Source: an uncultured Aquimarina sp.
Lineage (GTDB): Bacteria; Bacteroidota; Bacteroidia; Flavobacteriales; Flavobacteriaceae
DNA: 64,000 bases
Direction: 5' to 3'
Assembly (NCBI GenBank): GCA_947498705.1
Contig: CANMLW010000001.1
Location: forward strand, 1,302,001-1,366,000
Positions within the stretch are counted from its first letter, which is position 1; each line of letters opens with the position of its first letter. The position numbers and the translations under genes were made by a program. Of the stretch, positions 18,805 to 28,458 are shown one piece after another. Under the pieces are notes generated by a model, which did no database searches, was not told the origin of the DNA, and saw nothing but the letters and a program-made list of their open reading frames with translations.

Positions 18805-18834
18805 TTGCTATATAAATATATAATCGTACATTTG
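18805..18834 (+). promoter_or_regulatory. Bacteroidota-type promoter of rplM
   Basis: TTG at 18805-18807 and TACATTTG at 18827-18834 are 19 nt apart, which matches the flavobacterial -33/-7 consensus TTG-N19-TAnnTTTG. Transcription should start near 18841. Confidence 0.85.
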
Positions 18835-18887
18835 CACCCCTATTTTATGATAGGAAAGGAATGTTTAATTAAGAAAAAATAATTAGT

Positions 18888-19343
18888 GTGGACACATTAA
18901 GTTACAAAACAGTATCTGCTAATAAAGCTACCGTGAATAAAGAATGGTTGCATGTAGATGCTGAGGGACAGACTTTAGGTCGTCTTTCTTCTGTAGTAGC
19001 GAAACTACTAAGAGGTAAGCATAAACCTAGCTTTACCCCACACGTTGATTGCGGTGACAATGTAATTATTACAAACGCCGAAAAAATCAACTTAACAGGG
19101 AAAAAGTGGACAGATAAATCTTATATCCGTCACACTGGATACCCTGGAGGGCAAAGAAGTCTTACTGCTCAGGAATTGTTTGACAAAAATCCAGAGCGTT
19201 TAATCGAAAAAGCGGTAAAAGGGATGCTACCTAAAAACAAATTAGGAGCGGCTTTATTTCGTAATTTAAAGGTATATGCAGGAGCCGATCACAATCAAGA
19301 TGCTCAGCAACCTAAAACTGTTAACTTAAAAGAATTTAAGTAG
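18888..19343 (+). CDS. rplM: 50S ribosomal protein L13
   Basis: 151 aa, the usual length. It carries [48 protein letters not shown] and [10 protein letters not shown], all typical of L13. L13 is an early assembly protein binding 23S rRNA. The start is GTG; the following residues [15 protein letters not shown] match other flavobacterial L13 starts as I remember them, and no in-frame ATG lies close by. It touches rpsI directly (TAG followed by ATG), so the two are translationally linked, and it has its own promoter. Confidence 0.97.
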   Translation: MDTLSYKTVSANKATVNKEWLHVDAEGQTLGRLSSVVAKLLRGKHKPSFTPHVDCGDNVIITNAEKINLTGKKWTDKSYIRHTGYPGGQRSLTAQELFDKNPERLIEKAVKGMLPKNKLGAALFRNLKVYAGADHNQDAQQPKTVNLKEFK

Positions 19344-19730
19344 ATGGAAGTTATTCACAAAATTGGTCGTAGAAAGACGGCTGTAGCTAGAGTTTATCTT
19401 AAAGATGGTTCTGGAAAAATTACGGTTAACAAAAAAGACCTTAACGAGTATTTCACTACTGCAACATTGCAGTACAAGGTAAACCAACCGCTTACATTAA
19501 CAAGTAACGAAGACAAGTACGATGTAAATGTAAACGTATATGGTGGTGGAATTACTGGCCAAGCTGAAGCCGTTCGTTTAGCTATATCAAGAGCTGTATG
19601 CGAATTGGATGAAGAAAACAGAAGCATCCTTAAACCAGAAGGTTTATTGACAAGAGATCCAAGAATGGTTGAGCGTAAGAAATTCGGTCAGAAGAAAGCT
19701 CGTAAGAAATTCCAGTTCTCTAAACGTTAA
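19344..19730 (+). CDS. rpsI: 30S ribosomal protein S9
   Basis: 128 aa, full length. Recognised from [71 protein letters not shown]; the conserved C-terminal K-R tail that reaches the P-site tRNA is present. It starts at the base after the rplM stop. The standard L13-S9 pair. A 128-base leader separates it from rpsB. Confidence 0.98.
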   Translation: MEVIHKIGRRKTAVARVYLKDGSGKITVNKKDLNEYFTTATLQYKVNQPLTLTSNEDKYDVNVNVYGGGITGQAEAVRLAISRAVCELDEENRSILKPEGLLTRDPRMVERKKFGQKKARKKFQFSKR

Positions 19731-19858
19731 TTTATTAAAACAGAATTTGTTGTTACCTCGATTTGAGGGGTTAGTTTAGCATCTAAATGCACAAGGCCAT
19801 ACAAAACAAGTAGCCACTTGCGCATTGCTAATTCAACAGAAAGTAAACTATTACAAAA
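19731..19858 (+). promoter_or_regulatory. Possible rpsB leader
   Basis: This 128-nt spacer contains a CCTC-GATTT-GAGG hairpin (about 19757-19769) and a GC-richer AGTAGCCACTTGCGCATTG segment just before rpsB. Ribosomal protein S2 often regulates its own mRNA leader, so this may be such a site. I cannot match it to a known leader, hence low confidence. Confidence 0.3.
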
Positions 19859-20671
19859 ATGGCAAACAATATCGAAGTAAAAGAATTACTTGATGCAGGT
19901 GTACACTTTGGACACTTGACAAGAAGATGGGATCCAAACATGGCACCATATATCTATATGGAGCGTAATGGTATTCACATCATTAATCTATATAAAACTG
20001 CTGCAAAAATAGACGAAGCTGGTGAAGCTTTAAAAAAGATTGCAGCCTCTGGCAGAAAAATCCTTTTTGTTGCTACAAAAAAACAAGCTAAAGAAATCGT
20101 TGCTGAAAAAGCTAGCAAAGCTAACCAACCATATATTACAGAAAGATGGCCTGGTGGAATGCTAACTAACTTTGTTACTATTCGTAAAGCAGTTAAAAAA
20201 ATGGCTGCGATCGATAGAATGAAGAAAGACGGTACTTTTAACACGCTATCAAAAAAAGAACGTTTACAGGTAGATCGTTTAAGAGCTAAATTAGAAAAGA
20301 ACTTAGGTTCTATTTCTGACATGACTCGTTTACCTGGCGCATTATTTGTTGTAGATATTAAACGCGAGCATATCGCTATAAAAGAAGCACAGAAATTAAA
20401 CATTCCAATTTTTGCAATGGTTGATACTAACTCTGACCCTCGTCAAGTACAGTATGTAATCCCTGCAAATGATGATGCTTCTAAATCTATAGACAAAGTA
20501 ATGACTTACGTTAGCGATGCTGTTATCGAAGGATTAAATGAAAGAAAGACATCAAAAAGCGAAGCTAAACCTGCAGAGTCAAAAGCAAAAACTGAAACTG
20601 CCGCAGCTACAGAAGTTGCTGTAGAAGCGCCAGCAGTAGTTTCAGAAGCTGCAAAACAAGAAGAAGAGTAA
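19859..20671 (+). CDS. rpsB: 30S ribosomal protein S2
   Basis: 270 aa. It carries the S2 blocks LLDAGVHFGHLTRRWDPNM, PYIYMERNGIHIINLYKT, ITERWPGGMLTNFVTIRKA, DMTRLPGALFVVDIKREHIA and IPIFAMVDTNSDP. A C-terminal extension of about 45 residues rich in Ala, Glu and Lys follows the conserved core, which is usual for Bacteroidota. S2 binds late to the 30S subunit near the S1 site. Followed by tsf as in most bacteria, but with a separate promoter between them. Confidence 0.98.
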   Translation: MANNIEVKELLDAGVHFGHLTRRWDPNMAPYIYMERNGIHIINLYKTAAKIDEAGEALKKIAASGRKILFVATKKQAKEIVAEKASKANQPYITERWPGGMLTNFVTIRKAVKKMAAIDRMKKDGTFNTLSKKERLQVDRLRAKLEKNLGSISDMTRLPGALFVVDIKREHIAIKEAQKLNIPIFAMVDTNSDPRQVQYVIPANDDASKSIDKVMTYVSDAVIEGLNERKTSKSEAKPAESKAKTETAAATEVAVEAPAVVSEAAKQEEE

Positions 20672-20750
20672 ACAGATTGACAATTTACAATCTTTTAAAA
20701 TTCGAAGTTAAGTCACTACCCTAAAAGGAAAACTTAACTTTAATATAAAA

Positions 20751-20779
20751 TTGACAAGTCGTTTGGTTCTTTACTTTTG
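20751..20779 (+). promoter_or_regulatory. Bacteroidota-type promoter of tsf
   Basis: TTG at 20751-20753 and TACTTTTG at 20772-20779 are 18 nt apart, a good match to the flavobacterial consensus. The promoter is nested in an inverted repeat (20754-20764 with 20793-20803). Confidence 0.8.
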
Positions 20780-20810
20780 CAGTACTAACTAAACGACTTG
20801 TTTTTTTAAA
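20754..20810 (+). terminator. Inverted repeat with T-tract spanning the tsf promoter
   Basis: ACAAGTCGTTT and AAACGACTTGT form an 11-bp stem with a 28-nt loop, followed by seven T. For transcripts coming through from rpsB it can act as an intrinsic terminator. The tsf transcript itself, starting near 20786, would include only the right arm. The dual role is inference. Confidence 0.55.
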
Positions 20811-20838
20811 CACAACATAAATTAAACACTTAAACGAT

Positions 20839-21660
20839 ATGGCAAAGATTACCGCCGCAGAAGTAAATAAGCTAAGAAAAGCAACAGGTGCAGGAATGAT
20901 GGATTGCAAAAAAGCACTTGTAGAAGCTGATGGAGATTTTGATAAAGCTATCGAAGTCCTTAGAAAAAAAGGTCAAAAAGTTGCTGCTAACAGAGCAGAT
21001 AGAGATTCTACTGAAGGTGCTGTTATTGCAAAAGTTAATGAAGCAAAGAACAAGGGAGTTATCGTTTCTCTAAATTGTGAAACTGATTTTGTAGGAAAAA
21101 ATGAAACATTTGTTTCTCTAGCTCATGAATTAGCAGAATTAGCATTAAGTGCTTCTTCAAAAGAAGAATTACTTACAAAAGACTTTAACGGTATATCTGT
21201 ACAGGATAAGTTAACTGAGCAAACAGGTGTAATCGGTGAAAAAATCGAAATAGGTGATTTTAGAGTACTAGAAGCTCCTTTTGTTGGTTCTTACATCCAT
21301 GCTGGTAATAAAATTGGTGTATTAACAGGTTTATCTGGAAACGGAAACGGTGCAGACGAAGTTGCTAAAGATGTAGCAATGCAAGCGGCTGCTATGAACC
21401 CTGTAGCCCTAAACGAAGAAGGAGTTGATCAGTCAATTATCGAAAAAGAAATTGAAATAGCAAAAGATCAATTACGTCAAGAAGGGAAGCCAGAAGCTAT
21501 GTTAGACAATATTGCCAAAGGAAAAATCAAACGTTATTTTAAGGACAACACATTGGTTAACCAAGCCTTTATCAAGGATAACAAAAAGAGCGTTGCTGAT
21601 TACGTAAAAACATTAGGTGATGTATCTGTTGTAGCATTCGAAAGAGTAGCACTAGGATAA
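20839..21660 (+). CDS. tsf: Elongation factor Ts
   Basis: 273 aa. The N-terminal UBA-like domain has KLRKATGAGMMDCKKALVEADGDFDKAIEVLRKKG, then NRADRDSTEGAV, NCETDFVGKNE (the EF-Tu-contacting TDFV segment) and HAGNKIGVL. EF-Ts exchanges GDP for GTP on EF-Tu in the cytoplasm. It follows rpsB but has its own promoter, and a strong terminator lies just after the stop. Confidence 0.98.
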   Translation: MAKITAAEVNKLRKATGAGMMDCKKALVEADGDFDKAIEVLRKKGQKVAANRADRDSTEGAVIAKVNEAKNKGVIVSLNCETDFVGKNETFVSLAHELAELALSASSKEELLTKDFNGISVQDKLTEQTGVIGEKIEIGDFRVLEAPFVGSYIHAGNKIGVLTGLSGNGNGADEVAKDVAMQAAAMNPVALNEEGVDQSIIEKEIEIAKDQLRQEGKPEAMLDNIAKGKIKRYFKDNTLVNQAFIKDNKKSVADYVKTLGDVSVVAFERVALG

Positions 21661-21682
21661 ACCATCTTATTCTTATAAAAAC

Positions 21683-21715
21683 AAAAACCGCTTCAATTTA
21701 TGAAGCGGTTTTTTT
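21683..21715 (+). terminator. Intrinsic terminator after tsf
   Basis: A perfect stem AAAAACCGCTTCA / TGAAGCGGTTTTT has a 5-nt loop and extra T residues on the 3' side. Confidence 0.92.
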
Positions 21716-22060
21716 CGTCATTTCAGAAAAGTTCTAAACAGTGATTTTTTAGTGATTATAAACTAAACTAATTAATTTAATAAACTGCTATTGTATATAA
21801 CCAACTCCCCAATTGGTTTTCCACTAGTGCTTATATCACTTTACGCTTTTACACGCATCACACTATTTTATCAACAATTCTATCCCCAACATTCTTTGTT
21901 TTCCCCGTAGCAAACGTATAACATATTTTACTACTAAACAATAATATCAGCAGGGGAAAACAACCCTTTTTTTCCTACATCAAGAGCAACTATGTTGTAA
22001 GATGGTTTTCAAAATTTTTAGCTTTATTTTCTAAATTATTTTCTAAATTAAGAATATGAT
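21716..22060. other. Intergenic region with a spaced inverted repeat
   Basis: There is no gene. TGTTTTCCCC (21897-21906) and GGGGAAAACA (21953-21962) form a perfect 10-bp inverted repeat 46 nt apart. It could be a protein-binding dyad or a long-loop hairpin; purpose unknown. The pyrH promoter follows. Confidence 0.45.
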
Positions 22061-22068
22061 TATATTTG
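22061..22068 (+). promoter_or_regulatory. -7 promoter element of pyrH
   Basis: TATATTTG matches the flavobacterial TAnnTTTG box 20 bases before the pyrH ATG. The -33 TTG is poor (TTC region), so the mRNA leader would be very short. Confidence 0.6.
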
Positions 22069-22088
22069 CACCATAGTTAAACCTTGCA

Positions 22089-22796
22089 ATGAAATACAAA
22101 AGAATATTACTAAAATTATCTGGCGAAGCACTTATGGGCGATCGCCAATACGGAATTGATCCAAAAAGACTAGCAGAATACGCACATGAAATAAAACAAA
22201 TCACCGACAAGAACGTGCAAGTTGCTATCGTAATAGGAGGTGGTAATATTTTTAGAGGAGTAGCAGGCGCAAGCAAAGGCATGGATAGAGTTCAAGCAGA
22301 CCACATGGGGATGTTAGCAACTGTAATTAATGGCTTAGCTTTACAAAGTGCCTTAGAAGATGCAGAAATACCTACTCGCCTACAATCTGCGGTAAAAATC
22401 AACGAGGTAGCAGAACCTTTTATAAGACGTAGAGCTTTACGTCATATGGAAAAAGGAAGAGTTGTTATTTTTGGTGGAGGAACAGGAAATCCTTATTTTA
22501 CAACAGACTCTGCTGCAGTGTTAAGAGCGATCGAAATAAATGCAGACGTAATCTTAAAAGGAACTCGTGTTGATGGAATTTATACTTCGGATCCTGAAAA
22601 GAATGCAGACGCAACAAAATTTGATTTCATATCATTTGATGATGTTCTACGCAAAGGACTAAAAGTAATGGACACCACCGCCTTTACATTAAGTCAGGAG
22701 AATGAACTTCCTATCATAGTTTTTGATATGAATAAAAAAGGAAACTTATTAAAGGTAATATCAGGAGAATCAATCGGTACCCAGGTAAACCTTTAA
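22089..22796 (+). CDS. pyrH: Uridylate kinase (UMP kinase)
   Basis: 235 aa, the normal bacterial length. Amino-acid-kinase-family motifs are visible: [14 protein letters not shown] near the start, [10 protein letters not shown] (phosphate binding), [18 protein letters not shown] and [14 protein letters not shown]. It phosphorylates UMP to UDP with ATP; the bacterial form is hexameric and controlled by GTP and UTP. The next gene is frr, 52 bases on, the common pyrH-frr pair. Confidence 0.98.
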   Translation: MKYKRILLKLSGEALMGDRQYGIDPKRLAEYAHEIKQITDKNVQVAIVIGGGNIFRGVAGASKGMDRVQADHMGMLATVINGLALQSALEDAEIPTRLQSAVKINEVAEPFIRRRALRHMEKGRVVIFGGGTGNPYFTTDSAAVLRAIEINADVILKGTRVDGIYTSDPEKNADATKFDFISFDDVLRKGLKVMDTTAFTLSQENELPIIVFDMNKKGNLLKVISGESIGTQVNL

Positions 22797-22848
22797 ACTA
22801 CAACATATTGGCTTATTTTTTGATTAATCAGAAGAAAAGAACTTAAAA

Positions 22849-23412
22849 ATGAACGAAGAAGTAGATTTTATTATAGATTCAACTAAAGAAGCAATGCAAG
22901 CCGCTATTCTTCATTTAGAGAAAAAATTACTAAACATTAGAGCTGGTAAAGCATCTCCCGCAATGCTAGGCAGTGTAATGGTAGAATATTATGGTGCTCC
23001 CACACCTTTAAATCAGGTTGGAAATGTATCTACTCCCGATGCAAGAACAATTTCTATTCAACCTTTTGAAAAATCTCTAATTCCAGAAATAGAAAAAGGT
23101 ATTATGGTGGCCAATTTAGGCTTTAATCCTATGAACAATGGTGAAAGTGTAATCATTAATGTACCTCCCCTTACAGAAGAAAGACGTAGAGACTTGGCCC
23201 GACAAGCAAAATCAGAGGCAGAAGACTCTAAAGTTGGAGTTAGAAATGATCGCAAGAATGCCAATAATGAAATTAAAAAATTAGAAAAAGACGGATTATC
23301 TGAAGACATGGTAAAAAACACAGAAGTGGACATTCAGGAATTAACCAATTCTTTTATAAAAAAGATCGATGAGATGTTAATCGCTAAGGAAAAAGAGATT
23401 ATGACAGTTTAG
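22849..23412 (+). CDS. frr: Ribosome recycling factor
   Basis: 187 aa, the usual size. It shows LLNIRAGKASPAMLGSVMVEYYGAPTPLNQVGNVSTPDARTISIQPFEKSLI and LTEERRRDLARQAKSEAEDSKVGVRNDRKNAN, all RRF hallmarks. With EF-G it splits post-termination ribosomes. Co-transcribed with pyrH and followed by a clear terminator. Confidence 0.98.
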   Translation: MNEEVDFIIDSTKEAMQAAILHLEKKLLNIRAGKASPAMLGSVMVEYYGAPTPLNQVGNVSTPDARTISIQPFEKSLIPEIEKGIMVANLGFNPMNNGESVIINVPPLTEERRRDLARQAKSEAEDSKVGVRNDRKNANNEIKKLEKDGLSEDMVKNTEVDIQELTNSFIKKIDEMLIAKEKEIMTV

Positions 23413-23441
23413 TCTTTTGCACAAAGATAAATTTATTACAT

Positions 23442-23472
23442 AAGCGTTTTCCTGTTTTGAAAACGCTTTTTT
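23442..23472 (+). terminator. Intrinsic terminator after frr
   Basis: The perfect 10-bp stem AAGCGTTTTC / GAAAACGCTT has a 7-nt loop and a short T-run. Its right arm overlaps a TTG at 23457 that would otherwise be a possible start of the next gene, which argues for the ATG at 23505. Confidence 0.88.
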
Positions 23473-23504
23473 GTATATTCGTTTTTTTGAATTCGATACC
23501 CATA

Positions 23505-25952
23505 ATGCATAAAATTCTTTTTTGTTTACTATTTTTTGCACACACCCTTCTATTCTCTCAAGTTCATATTAATGGAGTTGTTAAAGATGCAAAATCAGGC
23601 AAGCCTATACCTTTTGCAACTATAAAAACAAATAATTCATCCTATGCCTTAAGTTCTATAGAAGGCAAGTTTGTAATCCATTGCACTTCTAACCCCTCTG
23701 ATCTATCCCTAACAATAGCGCACTTAAAATACCACTCGAAAGTTGTAAAGGTTACCTCAGTCGATATAGAAAAGATTGAAATTACCCTAGAGGCGAAAGA
23801 AGAAATATCTGATGGTGCAAAAATAGATATTACAGATAATAATGCGATTAGAGTTATTAAAGAAACACTTGTTAGAAAAAAGAAAAATAATCCTCAAAAA
23901 GCTTTAAAAGGATATAGTTACAAAAGCTACAACAAACTAAAAATTACAGCAGACAACCAGACATTACTAAAAACACCAGATACTACCAACGTAGATATTG
24001 AGCACCTATTTAATCAAACACACTCCTTTTTATCAGAGAAAATTAGTCATCATCAATTCAAAAAAAATATTGGAGAAAAAGAAACGGTACTTGCCACCAG
24101 AATGACTGGTTTCAAAGAACCTATACACACCTTACTAGGTATCAAAATACAATCAAATTCTTTATACAATGAAGAGTATACTATTTTTAACAATACTTAC
24201 ATTGGCCCATTATCAAAAAATGCGCAAAAAAATTACTATTATAAGATTCTAGATACGATTCAAACAAAAAATCCCGCCTATGTACTTTGGTTTCAACCTA
24301 AGAAATCAAAAAATTATGCGAACCTAGAGGGAGTTTTATTTATTGACAAAGAGACATTTGCCATTCAAAAAGCGATTATAGAATTAAAAGGAGAACTTGA
24401 TGTTATGGCAATACATGATTTCAATCATTTCCCTAAAGAAAACATCTGGTTCCCTACGCATCAAGAAATTACCATTCGCCAAGGAAGTCGAAGACACAAA
24501 GTAAGTCTTTTTGGTGGGCAAATTTCTGTAGGTCGATTAGGAAATAGCTCAAAAGACAAATCAAAAGATCCTAATTTTCTTAATTCTTCTACAGATTTAA
24601 TCGATATCGAATTAAATTCAAAACAAGATATTAAACGAGATCAAGCTTTTATCCAAATAGACCCTAAAGCTAATAATAGAGACGAATCCTATTGGAAAAC
24701 CTATAGAACAAGTGCTATTACACAAAAAGATATTAATTCTTTTCCTGCGGTTGATAGTATTGTAAAAGCACAAAACATTGGTCGTAGGATTGATGTGATT
24801 CAAAATTTCAACAAAGGCTATTATCCGATAGGTTTTTTCAACTTTGATCTCACCTACCCTATCAAGTACAACAATTACGAAGGCTTTAGGTTAGGTTTAG
24901 GAGGAGTTACAAATACCAAGTTTTCTAAAAGATTTAGAATAGAAGGATATGGTGTGTATGGTTTTAATGATGCCAAATACAAATATGGACTTGGCGGTGG
25001 AGTTTTATTAAACAAAAGTAGAGGCTCATGGCTTAATGTTAATTACACAGATGATATTAAAGAAGTGGGAAGCTTTCTATATTTAACAGATAGAAGAGTA
25101 TACTCCTTATTCGAGCCTCGTTTGGTGAATATTGATTTTTATTATAAGCACAAAACCTGGCGTACAAGTCTTCAACATCAAATATTTCCTAAGTTACTAT
25201 CAGAGACTCAACTTTCGGTAAGCACCATAAATCAAACAAATAGCTATAGATACTTAAACAACGGAAATTCTTTTTCTGAATATAAGATTGCAGAAGCCAC
25301 GGTTGCACTTAGATGGAGTCCATTTAGTAAATTTCTAAAAACACCTAATCAATACAAGGAAATCCACGAAGGGTATCCAAAAATTACCGCCCAATATACA
25401 CAAAGTATAAAAGGAGTTTATAAAAGTAATTTTGTATATAGCAAAATAGGTATTAAAGCAGAGTATGCTATTAACCGAATTAATCAGTCTAAAACCAGTT
25501 TTTTGTTCGAAGGAGATATAGCCTCAGGTGACATCCCATTATCTCATCTATTTCATGCATACCCGAATGCTCCTACTAGAGAAGTAATTCTTCAAAGGTT
25601 TTCTGTTGCAGGTAGAAGAACCTTTGAAACCATGTATTTTGGAGAGTTTTTTAGTAATAAACTAGCCACTTTACAAATTAAACATCGAATAAAACCTGTT
25701 AAGATCACTAGTTGGTTTGCTCCCGAACTTGTTTTTATAAGTCGTTATGCAATTGGTGACATTAATAATCAGGACAAACACCAGGGAGTAACGTTTTCAT
25801 CTCTACGTCACGGTTATCAAGAATCTGGTCTAGAATTAAATAAGTTGTTTGCAGGTTTTGGATTAAGTTTTGCCTACCGATATGGCGCATATCACTTACC
25901 CAAGTTTGATGATAACATTTCTTTCAAATTCACTTTCTATCTAAAACTTTAA
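23505..25952 (+). CDS. DUF5686/carboxypeptidase-regulatory-like domain outer-membrane protein
   Basis: 815 aa from the chosen ATG, which gives a clean signal peptide (MHKILFCLLFFAHTLLFSQ); the upstream TTG lies in the frr terminator. A CarbopepD_reg_2-like domain follows (VHINGVVKDAKSGKPIPFATIKT, about 20-105), then a long DUF5686-type region and a C-terminal part with many aromatic beta strands ending KFTFYLKL, as in outer-membrane barrels. Common in Flavobacteriaceae; the exact role is unknown, perhaps envelope transport. It sits alone between frr and the RND gene. Confidence 0.85.
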   Translation: MHKILFCLLFFAHTLLFSQVHINGVVKDAKSGKPIPFATIKTNNSSYALSSIEGKFVIHCTSNPSDLSLTIAHLKYHSKVVKVTSVDIEKIEITLEAKEEISDGAKIDITDNNAIRVIKETLVRKKKNNPQKALKGYSYKSYNKLKITADNQTLLKTPDTTNVDIEHLFNQTHSFLSEKISHHQFKKNIGEKETVLATRMTGFKEPIHTLLGIKIQSNSLYNEEYTIFNNTYIGPLSKNAQKNYYYKILDTIQTKNPAYVLWFQPKKSKNYANLEGVLFIDKETFAIQKAIIELKGELDVMAIHDFNHFPKENIWFPTHQEITIRQGSRRHKVSLFGGQISVGRLGNSSKDKSKDPNFLNSSTDLIDIELNSKQDIKRDQAFIQIDPKANNRDESYWKTYRTSAITQKDINSFPAVDSIVKAQNIGRRIDVIQNFNKGYYPIGFFNFDLTYPIKYNNYEGFRLGLGGVTNTKFSKRFRIEGYGVYGFNDAKYKYGLGGGVLLNKSRGSWLNVNYTDDIKEVGSFLYLTDRRVYSLFEPRLVNIDFYYKHKTWRTSLQHQIFPKLLSETQLSVSTINQTNSYRYLNNGNSFSEYKIAEATVALRWSPFSKFLKTPNQYKEIHEGYPKITAQYTQSIKGVYKSNFVYSKIGIKAEYAINRINQSKTSFLFEGDIASGDIPLSHLFHAYPNAPTREVILQRFSVAGRRTFETMYFGEFFSNKLATLQIKHRIKPVKITSWFAPELVFISRYAIGDINNQDKHQGVTFSSLRHGYQESGLELNKLFAGFGLSFAYRYGAYHLPKFDDNISFKFTFYLKL

Positions 25953-26013
25953 ACATTTATAAATAAATCGTTTTCTTTCCTAAAAATTCGCAAATAATAA
26001 CTATTCAAATCAT

Positions 26014-26021
26014 TACATTTG
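26014..26021 (+). promoter_or_regulatory. -7 promoter element before the RND transporter
   Basis: TACATTTG, 22 bases before the ATG at 26044, matches TAnnTTTG. No TTG lies at the expected -33 distance, so it is a moderate match. Confidence 0.5.
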
Positions 26022-26043
26022 CAACTGGAAAGGAAAATAAAGA

Positions 26044-28452
26044 ATGGTTAAATTATTCAGTTTCGGGTTTTGGAACGCATTGGCTGGAATTATATTACGT
26101 AATAGAGCGATTATATTTCTGGCAATTATAGGAATCACAGTATTTTTAGGATTTCAGTGGAAAAACATGAGGTTTTCTTTTTCTGAAGCAAACCTTCTTC
26201 CCGATGACCATGAGGTCAATATAAAATATCAAAAGTTTCTTGATCAGTTTGGAGAAGAAGGGAATTTAATTGTGATGGCTATTAAAGATAGCTCCCTTTT
26301 TACGCCTACAAAATTAAAAGCCTGGAATGATTTTAATACTTCATTTAAAAAACATGAAGAAATTGATTTGGTCATTTCTGTAGCTGATCTTAAAACTTTA
26401 GAAAAAAAGGAGAACCCCGCCCGATTTGAGTTAACCCCGTTTATTAAAGATTCTATTTATTCTGAAACCCAGGTTAAGCAATATAAAGATCAACTTTTTA
26501 ATAAGCTCCCTTTTTATGAAGGACTGGTATACAGCAAAAAATCTCAAACGGTACAAAGTGCATTATATCTAAAAAAGGATATCGTAAACACTTCTCTTAG
26601 AAAAATATTTATTGAGAAAAAATTACTTCCTGCTGTTGAAGCCTTTGAAGAAACATATAATGTAGACATCAAAGTATCTGGTATGCCCTATATCAGGACT
26701 TTGAATTCTCAGAACATTATGGATGAAATTCAAATATTCATTCTAGCAGCATTATTGGTTACCTCACTAATTTTCTTTTTCTTTTTTAGATCCTTTAGAG
26801 CCACCTTTATATCTATGACTGCGGTTATTATTGGTGTTATGTGGGCTTTTGGTATTTTGGGACTTTTAGAATATGAAATCACTGTTCTTACGGCCATTAT
26901 ACCACCATTGGTAATTGTCATAGGAATTCCTAATTGCATTTTCCTAATTAACAAATACCAACAAGAGATAAAGAAACATGGTAATAAGGCAAAATCATTA
27001 CAACGTGTGATTACCAAAGTCGGTAACGCCACCTTAATGACCAATGTTACCACCGCTTCTGGTTTTGCAACCTTTGCCTTAACAGAAAGCAAATTACTTA
27101 AAGAATTTGGTATTGTAGCTTCGATCAATATAATTGCCTTATTTATACTTTGTTTGTTGGTCATAACAATCATCTATAGCTACATGCCACAACCCAAAGA
27201 AAGACATTTAAAACATTTGGGAAAAAGATGGATAGAACGACTAGTTGATTGGATGGAAAATATGGTTAAAACCAGAAGAGTAACCATCTATTTTTCATCT
27301 GTGATTATTCTTATAGTAAGTATTATTGGTATATATACGATAAAAGTTTCTGGTAGTCTATTAGAAGATATGCCTAAATCTGCCGGATTTTACAAAGACA
27401 TTATCTTTTTTGAAAACGAGTTTGACGGTATAATGCCTCTAGAAATACTTATTGACACTAAGAAAAAACAAGGTGTTTTAAAATTGTCTACATTAAAACG
27501 TATGGAAAAGCTCGAAGAGCTTTTAGAAGAGACACCCCAACTATCCAAACCCATCTCTATTGTAAGTTTGGTTAAGTATTCTAAGCAGGCCTTTTATAAC
27601 GGAAATCCAAAATATTATCAGATTCCTACCAGTCAGGAAAAAAACTTTATTTTACCATATACCAAAAGTTTTGAGTCCAAAGCAGGAGTTATGAAAAGTT
27701 ATATTGATTCTACAGGTCAATATGCAAGAATAACCACCTTTATGAAAGATGTAGGAACTGATGAAATGGACCGTCTTGAAGCTACGTTAGCTCCAAAATT
27801 AGAGAAATTGTTCCCAAAAGATCGATACGATGTATCATTTACAGGTAAAGCCCTTATATTTCAAAAAGGTACAAAATACCTTATCTGGAACCTCACCTTC
27901 TCCCTTGGGTTAGCAGTTATTTTAATAGCTCTTTTTATGGCGTGGATGTTTAGATCCTGGAAAATGATTGCAATTTCATTAATCCCCAACCTGTTACCAT
28001 TGCTTATGACAGCCGGTTTGATGGGGTATCTTGGAGTTCCTATAAAACCATCTACAATATTAGTATTTAGCATTGCTTTTGGTATTTCTGTCGATGACAC
28101 CATACATTTTTTAGCCAAATACAGACAAGAACTTAAATCCAATCACTGGAGAATTAGAAAATCGGTTTTTGCTGCGTTAAAAGAAACAGGAGTAAGTATG
28201 TTTTATACTTCTACCGTTTTGTTTTTTGGATTCTCGGTATTTATGATTTCTAGTTTTGGAGGAACTAAAGCACTTGGTGGATTGGTCTCTACGACATTGC
28301 TATTTGCTATGCTAGCTAACCTTTTATTACTTCCATCTTTATTATTATCATTAGAACGAAGTATCGCCAATAAAAAAACGTTAAAAGAGCCTACTTTAAA
28401 AATCATCCCAAATGATGATGAATTAGAAGATACACAGGAGGAACAAAAATAA
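26044..28452 (+). CDS. MMPL/RND superfamily exporter
   Basis: 802 aa. One membrane helix near residue 25, a large periplasmic loop (about 45-220), a five-helix bundle (about 225-380), a second helix plus loop (about 410-620) and a second bundle (about 625-780) give the two-fold 12-helix RND layout. VIGIPNCIFLINKY in helix 4 and FSIAFGISVDDTIHFLAKYRQ in helix 10 match MMPL-type proteins, the latter with the proton-relay acidic pair. No adaptor or outer-membrane channel gene is adjacent, fitting HpnN-like lipid exporters. Substrate unknown. Confidence 0.9.
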   Translation: MVKLFSFGFWNALAGIILRNRAIIFLAIIGITVFLGFQWKNMRFSFSEANLLPDDHEVNIKYQKFLDQFGEEGNLIVMAIKDSSLFTPTKLKAWNDFNTSFKKHEEIDLVISVADLKTLEKKENPARFELTPFIKDSIYSETQVKQYKDQLFNKLPFYEGLVYSKKSQTVQSALYLKKDIVNTSLRKIFIEKKLLPAVEAFEETYNVDIKVSGMPYIRTLNSQNIMDEIQIFILAALLVTSLIFFFFFRSFRATFISMTAVIIGVMWAFGILGLLEYEITVLTAIIPPLVIVIGIPNCIFLINKYQQEIKKHGNKAKSLQRVITKVGNATLMTNVTTASGFATFALTESKLLKEFGIVASINIIALFILCLLVITIIYSYMPQPKERHLKHLGKRWIERLVDWMENMVKTRRVTIYFSSVIILIVSIIGIYTIKVSGSLLEDMPKSAGFYKDIIFFENEFDGIMPLEILIDTKKKQGVLKLSTLKRMEKLEELLEETPQLSKPISIVSLVKYSKQAFYNGNPKYYQIPTSQEKNFILPYTKSFESKAGVMKSYIDSTGQYARITTFMKDVGTDEMDRLEATLAPKLEKLFPKDRYDVSFTGKALIFQKGTKYLIWNLTFSLGLAVILIALFMAWMFRSWKMIAISLIPNLLPLLMTAGLMGYLGVPIKPSTILVFSIAFGISVDDTIHFLAKYRQELKSNHWRIRKSVFAALKETGVSMFYTSTVLFFGFSVFMISSFGGTKALGGLVSTTLLFAMLANLLLLPSLLLSLERSIANKKTLKEPTLKIIPNDDELEDTQEEQK

Positions 28453-28458
28453 AACTAT

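Noticed and set aside
23457..23504. Upstream TTG start for the DUF5686 protein
   Set aside because: It sits in the right arm of the frr terminator, and the ATG at 23505 gives a clean signal peptide.
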